Source of the DNA: an uncultured Pseudomonadota bacterium
Lineage (GTDB): Bacteria; Pseudomonadota; Gammaproteobacteria; Enterobacterales; Succinivibrionaceae
Length of the DNA stretch: 52,208 bases
Assembly: GCA_900315145.1 (NCBI GenBank)
Contig: OMYE01000019.1
Span: 1-52,208 of the forward strand
Direction of reading: 5' to 3'
The notes beneath the pieces were generated by a model. The model ran no database searches, had not been told where the DNA came from, and saw only the letters and a program-made list of their open reading frames with translations. Positions 48,358 to 52,208 of the stretch are shown here, piece after piece. The position numbers and the translations under genes were made by a program. Positions within the stretch are counted from its first letter, which is position 1. Each line of letters opens with the position of its first letter.

Positions 48358-48738
48358 ATGACATTTGAAACTTTTGAAAAAATTGCATCTATTCATAGAC
48401 CTGACATAATTGTGTCTAAACATGGTGATTATTGTAATAATAGATCTAAAAATACTCTTGGTATCATTTTTATTAAACCTGATGGCAAGCAGAGTCGCGT
48501 ATATAATTATCATGGAACTTATACTGAAATCCTCAATAAATTAAACATTCAAGTAATTACTAAATCTGATGTCGCTTCTCTTGAGGCCGAGCTTAAAACA
48601 TATGAGTATATTAATGGTCAAGAAAGTATTTTTGATGATGGTATGGTTTTTGATTATACTAAAGAAATTGCTGATACTAAAGATCGTCTGAACTATTTTC
48701 TTACATCGGATGATATAGTGAGAGAATGGGAATATTGA
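48358..48738 (+). CDS. Early accessory protein (126 aa)
   Basis: A 126-aa protein from the ATG after AAGGAGGTTTATC. It opens TFETFEKIASIHRPDIIVSKHGDYCNNRSKNTLGIIFIKPDGKQSRVYNYHGTYTEILNKL, a compact alpha/beta domain, then helices SDVASLEAELKTYEYINGQ and an acidic end. No family is recognised. It heads an operon of many small genes behind an early promoter, where counter-defence or host-takeover proteins are frequent. Confidence 0.75.
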   Translation: MTFETFEKIASIHRPDIIVSKHGDYCNNRSKNTLGIIFIKPDGKQSRVYNYHGTYTEILNKLNIQVITKSDVASLEAELKTYEYINGQESIFDDGMVFDYTKEIADTKDRLNYFLTSDDIVREWEY

Positions 48739-48751
48739 AAGGGGGTTTATT

Positions 48752-48934
48752 ATGTTAAGAAATCGGTGGTATGCAGTTCAGAAAGATAGAACTGATGGTT
48801 GGGATAATGGTTCTTACAGTTATCAAAATGCTATCAAAATGCTCAAAAAGCAAGGATTTGGATTAATTGCTGTTATCGATGAAAATGCAGGTTGTTGCAT
48901 GGAAGAAATCACTTTTGAAGAATTATTTAATTGA
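48752..48934 (+). CDS. 60-aa early accessory protein
   Basis: A 60-aa protein behind AAGGGGGTTTATT, with a compact alpha/beta pattern: WYAVQKDRTDGWDNGSYSYQNAIKMLKKQGFGLIAVIDENAG and an acidic end. The start WYAVQ.D..D.WD.GS.....A..ML resembles small phage proteins that are common but of unknown function. It is the second gene behind the inverted-repeat promoter. A terminator follows. Confidence 0.77.
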   Translation: MLRNRWYAVQKDRTDGWDNGSYSYQNAIKMLKKQGFGLIAVIDENAGCCMEEITFEELFN

Positions 48935-48944
48935 TGAAATTTCT

Positions 48945-48980
48945 GTTTGCCGGTATCAGATTAAAAACCGGCAATTTTAA
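48945..48980 (+). terminator. Intrinsic terminator
   Basis: TTGCCGGT (48947-48954) pairs with ACCGGCAA (48967-48974), followed by TTTTAAT. It separates the first two accessory genes from the following operon. Confidence 0.85.
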
Positions 48981-49011
48981 TGTAAAAATGTTTCAGTAAG
49001 GAGGTTAAGGT

Positions 49012-49206
49012 ATGATCAGAAAAATTATTTGGAATACAATATTTGGGATTGGCTGTCTTTCCGGTATGATAGGCGGTTGTGCATTAGATTCTGAATCATT
49101 AACCATCCCTATGATTCTTATTGGCGTAGGGTTAATGATGGGGTTTATAGGCTATCGTGGAATAAAGAAAACAGCCGCTATGATGGAGGAACGTGATGGA
49201 GATTAA
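49012..49206 (+). CDS. Two-span membrane protein (64 aa)
   Basis: A 64-aa protein behind AAGGAGGTTAAGGT with two hydrophobic segments (about 5-25 and 31-51: NTIFGIGCLSGMIGGCAL and TIPMILIGVGLMMGFIGY), then a basic/acidic cytoplasmic tail. It could be a superinfection-exclusion or membrane-remodelling protein, which are often this small. It overlaps the DUF551-like gene by 11 bases. Confidence 0.75.
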   Translation: MIRKIIWNTIFGIGCLSGMIGGCALDSESLTIPMILIGVGLMMGFIGYRGIKKTAAMMEERDGD

Positions 49207-49549
49207 AGAAGCGAGCAAAATCATAAAAGAAGCCTGCGACGAATGGGAATATTTGAAGGATACTGGAGATGATTGGACGGATGTGCATGAAGCCAGAGAC
49301 CTTGCCATCTCCGCTCTGGAAAAGCAAGAGCAAGATAGGTGGATTCCAATTACAGAACGGATGCCAGAAGAAAACGATTTTGTGCTCGTAACAGTCAGCG
49401 GAGAGGATGTGCGCGGATGTGAGTGGAAAGATTCAATGGCTCTCGCTGTGTGGATAAATCAGTGGAACCTGGTTGACGCAAATCTGGTGTCATACAGAAT
49501 CAGCGCATGGCGTCCGCTCCCCGAACCATACACGGAGGGAAAATCATGA
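49196..49549 (+). CDS. DUF551-domain protein
   Basis: A 117-aa protein from ATG 49196 (GGAGGA six bases upstream; a GTG one codon earlier is weaker). The first half is helical (KEASKIIKEACDEWEYLKDTG). The second half carries the DUF551 signature RWIPITERMPEENDFVLVTVSGE, with WRPLPEPY at the end. The domain occurs widely in phage accessory proteins, with no proven activity. Codon use is more GC-rich than in adjacent early genes, a hint of recent acquisition. Confidence 0.86.
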   Translation: MEIKEASKIIKEACDEWEYLKDTGDDWTDVHEARDLAISALEKQEQDRWIPITERMPEENDFVLVTVSGEDVRGCEWKDSMALAVWINQWNLVDANLVSYRISAWRPLPEPYTEGKS

Positions 49550-49695
49550 CCAAAGTAAATTGTTTTCTGGAAAAATGCGTTTATTGCAAAGATTACACTT
49601 GCGCAAGAGATGAAATCACATTGGATGACGAACATTCTTGTATTGGTGGCTGTGATGATGGATGGGAATTAGATGATGCGGAGGATGAAGCATGA
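49546..49695 (+). CDS. Small Cys-rich protein (49 aa)
   Basis: A 49-aa ORF whose ATG overlaps the previous stop (ATGA), behind GGAGGGAAAATC. Six cysteines (C6, C11, C14, C19, C32, C36; NCFLEKCVYCKDYTC) imply a zinc- or disulphide-stabilised fold. The end is acidic (GWELDDAEDEA). Its stop overlaps the next start. Function unknown. Similar small Cys-rich proteins occur in Clostridia phages. Confidence 0.77.
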   Translation: MTKVNCFLEKCVYCKDYTCARDEITLDDEHSCIGGCDDGWELDDAEDEA

Positions 49696-49850
49696 AAGAC
49701 ATTATATGTAGAAAAGCGATCATCATGTTGGCGAAGGTGATTTTTAAACTTGCGGTAGAAGCAAAAGTTCTTGAAAATGACGAGTGGGAGGCTCTGGAAA
49801 GGCTGTCTAACGAAGATTTCTCATGGTTTATGGAGGAAGATAATGGCTGA
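49692..49850 (+). CDS. 52-aa accessory protein
   Basis: A 52-aa ORF starting MKDIICRKAIIMLAKVIFKL and ending SWFMEEDNG. It has a hydrophobic/basic first half and acidic second half, with an amphipathic helix that could lie on a membrane. The start overlaps the previous stop and its end overlaps the next gene by eight bases, so it is translated within the coupled chain. Function unknown. Confidence 0.7.
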   Translation: MKDIICRKAIIMLAKVIFKLAVEAKVLENDEWEALERLSNEDFSWFMEEDNG

Positions 49851-50163
49851 TGAATATATTCGCAAGCAGGATATGGTAAATTACTGCAAAGCACTCATGA
49901 ACGCTGAAGTGGTACAAAAAACTGATAATTGGGGATATGGAAAAGAACGATATAATCAAACAGAAGTTATTTTGAATTTCATCGAGAATTGTCAACCTGC
50001 CGATGTTATTAGCAAAGCAAATATGATAACACTGCTTGAAAAAACAGAAAGAGAAGTTTTAAAAGGCATAAACAGGTATTCAACACCCTGGATAATGATT
50101 GATTCCATTTTTAAAACTATCAGGTGCATGGTAAATATGTTGGGAGAAAAGACAGATGGCTGA
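49843..50163 (+). CDS. MADEYI-type phage protein (106 aa)
   Basis: A 106-aa protein from ATG 49843 behind GGAGGAAG. The opening MADEYIRKQDMVNYCKALMNAE belongs to a widespread group of Clostridia phage proteins that start MAxEYIxRKxx. These are helical with unknown role. The rest (GYGKERYNQTEVILNFIENCQPAD, STPWIMIDSIFKTIRCMV) shows no catalytic motif. A 10-codon remnant with a related start follows directly. Confidence 0.77.
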   Translation: MADEYIRKQDMVNYCKALMNAEVVQKTDNWGYGKERYNQTEVILNFIENCQPADVISKANMITLLEKTEREVLKGINRYSTPWIMIDSIFKTIRCMVNMLGEKTDG

Positions 50164-50188
50164 AGAGTATATCAGCAGAAAGGAGTGA
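50156..50188 (+). pseudogene. 10-codon remnant of a second MAxEYIxRK gene
   Basis: ATG then AEEYISRKE and a stop. The start matches the first residues of the gene just upstream (MADEYIRKQD) and of typical paralogues (MAEEYISRKEA), suggesting an eroded duplicate. Its last codons now supply the AAGGAG ribosome site of the next gene, which may be why it persists. Confidence 0.55.
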
Positions 50189-50192
50189 GAGC

Positions 50193-50555
50193 ATGAGTAA
50201 AGAAGTAACGGAAATTATCAATACACTTTGTGAGAAGTTAGGGGTAGCGGCAAGCGTACTTGTGCCGGAGATGGCACGATATAGCATTGCAAGGTTGGCA
50301 TTCCTGACAGTGGTGCAGACGATTCTGGCGGTTGTTATGGCTGTTGTGGTTGTAAAACTCGCAAAGTGGAGTCTGGACAATGAAGATGAAGACTGGGATG
50401 AAAAGGGTATTTCGCTTTTTCTCACATGCATCATCCCAGGACTTGTAATGGCATTTTTGATTGGCTGTGCAATCTCAAGTGCTACAGACCTGATCGGGTG
50501 GATTGCATCACCGACAGCATCGGCAGTTAAAGAGATTACAAGCTTGATTAAGTGA
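50193..50555 (+). CDS. Membrane protein (120 aa)
   Basis: A 120-aa protein starting MSKEVTEIINTLCEKLGVAASVLVPEMARYSIARLAF, with two strong transmembrane segments (about 35-57 and 74-97: FLTVVQTILAVVMAVVVV, FLTCIIPGLVMAFLIGC). An acidic cytoplasmic loop (DNEDEDWDEKG) separates them. A helical end follows (SPTASAVKEITSLIK). Phage proteins of this kind are widespread in Clostridia phages, sometimes annotated as holin-like. In the early-accessory position a membrane-exclusion role is equally possible. Confidence 0.78.
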   Translation: MSKEVTEIINTLCEKLGVAASVLVPEMARYSIARLAFLTVVQTILAVVMAVVVVKLAKWSLDNEDEDWDEKGISLFLTCIIPGLVMAFLIGCAISSATDLIGWIASPTASAVKEITSLIK

Positions 50556-50565
50556 GGTTAAAAGC

Positions 50566-51054
50566 ATGGAAAAGAAATATATCATTAAACTGGAAGATGA
50601 TGAACTGGCGTATCAGACTATTATCATAAACGGGATGCCTTATATCAAACCGCTTCGATTACTGCCCTACATCGAACCCGAAGACTACCCGAAACAGGCA
50701 TACACCGATACTCTTAGGATGGATGTCTACCGGAAGGGCTTATCCGATGCATGGGAGGCGGCGAGGAAGATTGGGAGCAATTCGATGTGCAGTTTGAAAG
50801 AAATGGGGTTTGATTTCAGCCGATGTGTCGTTGCGGACTATAATCCCAGTTGGTTTGTTGTTAAAAATTATTCTGCATCTGAGTGCATCGAGAAAATCCG
50901 GCAGTATGAGCAGGAGAAAGATAAACAAGCAAGGATTGAATACAATTATGAAGAAATCGAAGATGTTATCAATACAACCATAAGGGAGTGCAATGTATCG
51001 CTTGATGAAATCGCCGAAGTCTTGCGAAAGATGAAGGAGGTCAATAATGGATAA
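50566..51054 (+). CDS. Accessory protein of unknown function (162 aa)
   Basis: A 162-aa protein starting MEKKYIIKLEDDELAYQTIIINGMPYIKPL behind GAGGTTAAAAGC. The middle is helical (YRKGLSDAWEAARKIGSNSMCSLKEMGFDFSRC). WFVVKNYSASECIEKIRQYEQEKDKQARIEYN precedes an EEIEDVINTTIRECNVSLDEIAEVLRKM tail, helical throughout. The DAWEAARKI segment is seen in many phage proteins that accompany MAxEYIxRK genes. GC-richer codon use matches its neighbours 49196-50555. Function unknown. Confidence 0.76.
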   Translation: MEKKYIIKLEDDELAYQTIIINGMPYIKPLRLLPYIEPEDYPKQAYTDTLRMDVYRKGLSDAWEAARKIGSNSMCSLKEMGFDFSRCVVADYNPSWFVVKNYSASECIEKIRQYEQEKDKQARIEYNYEEIEDVINTTIRECNVSLDEIAEVLRKMKEVNNG

Positions 51055-51244
51055 TACAGCAAAGAAATATAAATGTGAGTTATGTTATAGCGCAGAAACA
51101 TTTACGACTGGCACGATGATGCTTACTAAAGAAGAATATAAATTTGCTAAGCGTTTAATTGATCCTTTGAATTGGGACAATCTTGATTATAACGCTTGGT
51201 GCGGGTGTCTGTCGGTAGATTGCGAAGAGTTAGATAAGGAATAA
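51047..51244 (+). CDS. Small Cys-containing accessory protein (65 aa)
   Basis: A 65-aa protein overlapping the preceding gene by eight bases, behind AAGGAGGTCAATA. It has KCELCYSAE (CxxC) and NAWCGCLSVDCEELDKE with a further CxC, likely binding one zinc. Its opening MDNTAKK is repeated at the next ORF (MDNTTKK), suggesting a tandem duplication of the start region. Function unknown. Confidence 0.72.
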   Translation: MDNTAKKYKCELCYSAETFTTGTMMLTKEEYKFAKRLIDPLNWDNLDYNAWCGCLSVDCEELDKE

Positions 51245-51251
51245 TTAAATT

Positions 51252-51491
51252 ATGGATAATACAACAAAGAAGGTACTTCAATTTCTAGCTAGAATTATTA
51301 GATGGCAATTTATGGTTATCGGTTGGGATATGGATTTGAAATCTAGAAAGGTACTTGATGATGTAGTTGATGGAAATTTTTCTTATTTTGAAGAAAAACC
51401 TAATGCTAAGCAGAAGCAACAAGCTGATCATATGCGTGAGATGGAAACCTTTTGGAAAAACAGTAATCCAACTACACTTACAAAAGAATAA
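51252..51491 (+). CDS. Small accessory protein (79 aa)
   Basis: A 79-aa protein starting MDNTTKKVLQFLARIIRWQFMVIGWDMDLK, then DDVVDGNFSYFEEKPNAKQKQQADHMREMETFW. It is helical with hydrophobic and basic N-terminal residues that could associate with a membrane. A GGAATAATTAAATT site lies upstream. Its start parallels the previous gene. Function unknown. Confidence 0.68.
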   Translation: MDNTTKKVLQFLARIIRWQFMVIGWDMDLKSRKVLDDVVDGNFSYFEEKPNAKQKQQADHMREMETFWKNSNPTTLTKE

Positions 51492-51535
51492 ATATGAAGG
51501 TAATCTATATAGAAGCATCTGAGGCATAATTAACT

Positions 51536-51844
51536 ATGAAAATCTCACCTGAAACATACAAGCGAATGGCGGCGCAGCATGTACGGCTGAAATCCATGAA
51601 GCAGGGACAATTCATTCAGTGGGCGTGTAACTTTTGGCAGAATGCTTATAATGAAGGATTTGCCGAAGGAAAATCCAAAGGCATCGATATTCCTGAAGAT
51701 ACAGAAGTAGAAATCTGGGATGAAAAAGATCTTCTTACGCTTGACGATGTTTTTAATGCAATGTTAAGCATAAAAGGAATAGGGATTAAGCGTGCTACCG
51801 CAGTCATTGAATTGTTACAGAATTTCGAAAATAAAACTGAATAA
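51536..51844 (+). CDS. Helix-hairpin-helix-like DNA-binding protein (102 aa)
   Basis: A 102-aa protein. The first half is helical/aromatic (RMAAQHVRLKSMKQGQFIQWACNFWQNAYNEGFAEGKSKG). The second carries a helix-hairpin-helix-like AMLSIKGIGIKRATAVIELLQNF, as in nonspecific DNA-binding proteins. Only a weak GAGG site is upstream. It is the last gene before the terminal control region and could bind the iterons there. Function is unproven. Confidence 0.75.
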   Translation: MKISPETYKRMAAQHVRLKSMKQGQFIQWACNFWQNAYNEGFAEGKSKGIDIPEDTEVEIWDEKDLLTLDDVFNAMLSIKGIGIKRATAVIELLQNFENKTE

Positions 51845-52208
51845 TGGTTATTCTACTACCGTAGTGGTATAAGTTATACAATATTTGTGGTATAAAATTT
51901 AAGTTTATAAAAAGTCAAGATAAAGTCAAGATGAGCTTTTCATCTTGACTTTTTTAATTCATCTTGACTTGAAATTACTACTGTAGTGGTATAAAATATA
52001 CAATTCTAGTTGTATACAATATATTATTTTAATTGCAGTGCATTTTTAATTGTATATTATTATAGTCGTATATTACTAAAAGTGCATAAAAAATACCACT
52101 ATAAGTGCATAAAAAGTCAAGATAAAGTCAAGATGAAGTCAAGATGAAAAATTGATCTTGACTTGCCCGAGAGGTATATAAACATTGACTTTCTGGGCAA
52201 AAAAGTCA
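51845..52208. promoter_or_regulatory. Terminal non-coding control region
   Basis: No gene is seen in these 364 bases. Palindrome-like operators ACTAC-C-GTAGT (about 51856-51866) and ACTAC-T-GTAGT (about 51977-51987) each precede GGTATAA. Two direct iteron units and their inverted partners lie at 51912-51970, forming AAAGTCAAGATGA-loop-TCATCTTGACTTT followed by a T-run that can also act as a terminator for the operon. A further ATACCACTATAAGTGC sits near 52091. The last 98 bases are the iteron repeat copy. Confidence 0.65.
52111..52208. repeat. 98-bp copy of the iteron repeat at the window end
   Basis: Identical to 35484-35581, including three GTCAAGATRAA units and the GCCC/GGGC hairpin. In the intact copy the following 39 bases are 35582-35620, equal to 61-99 of this window. 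The window therefore ends exactly at a repeat boundary. Confidence 0.85.

Noticed and set aside
51494..51529. 11-codon ORF between the last two genes
   Set aside because: It has no ribosome site, no overlap with neighbours and no recognisable feature.

Overview
The window reads as an essentially complete genome of a tailed phage with siphovirus-type morphology, infecting a low-GC Bacillota host, probably a gut or rumen Clostridia/Lachnospiraceae species. The reasons are strong AGGAGG ribosome sites, promoters with 17-bp spacers, AT-rich codon use, tightly overlapping genes, and a lambda-gpE-type capsid with an SPP1/lambda-like long-tail module. No integrase or excisionase is visible. The only lysogeny-like gene is a small XRE repressor on the minus strand, so a virulent or cryptically regulated lifestyle is more likely than a standard prophage.

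Layout. 1-312: non-coding control region with palindromic operators and part of a repeat. 313-11942: packaging and head genes. These are terS, a structured RNA segment, tRNA-Gln, terL, portal, a 994-aa MuF protein ending in an ADP-ribosyltransferase domain, scaffold, decoration and major capsid protein, and connectors. A minus-strand 49-aa moron with its own promoter sits at 8328-8477. 11956-24104: tail tube, tail chaperone with a -1 frameshift, tape measure, Dit, baseplate and fibre genes, a GH114-like glycosidase, and a metallo-beta-lactamase-fold protein with Cpl-7-like wall-binding repeats. 24105-26153: lysis cassette (two holin-like proteins, GH25 endolysin, a one-TM protein) and a sigma-region-4-like regulator. 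26204-35412: early accessory genes, many behind copies of one promoter class, including three identical 90-bp copies, plus a cassette of abundant gut-phage proteins of unknown role (31069-33959). 35413-35941: a second control region with iteron-like repeats, an inverted-repeat promoter, and a leader peptide with a hairpin. 35942-45445: replication and recombination (Snf2 helicase, a PAPS-reductase-like gene broken at two A8 runs, VRR-NUC, HD protein, RecA-like ATPase with SSB, small family B polymerase, primase-helicase). 45445-48238: nucleotide metabolism. 48358-51844: small accessory genes. 51845-52208: iteron repeats again.

How it fits together. Two promoter styles recur: TGTACA-N17-TATAATAGATAATGTAAAT for early or accessory genes, and TTTACA-N17-TATAAT for capsid, lysis and repressor genes. 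The nucleotide block includes a thymidylate-synthase-family enzyme whose nucleotide-selecting Asn is Asp, as in T4 dCMP hydroxymethylase. It lies beside a dNMP kinase, a deoxyribosyltransferase-like protein, a methyltransferase and a dUTPase. This suggests that the phage makes a modified pyrimidine nucleotide and perhaps modified DNA.

The last 98 bases of the window, followed by bases 61-99, reproduce one continuous 137-bp repeat at 35484-35620. This fits a circularly permuted genome opened at a repeat, although the first 60 bases do not match and closure is not proven.
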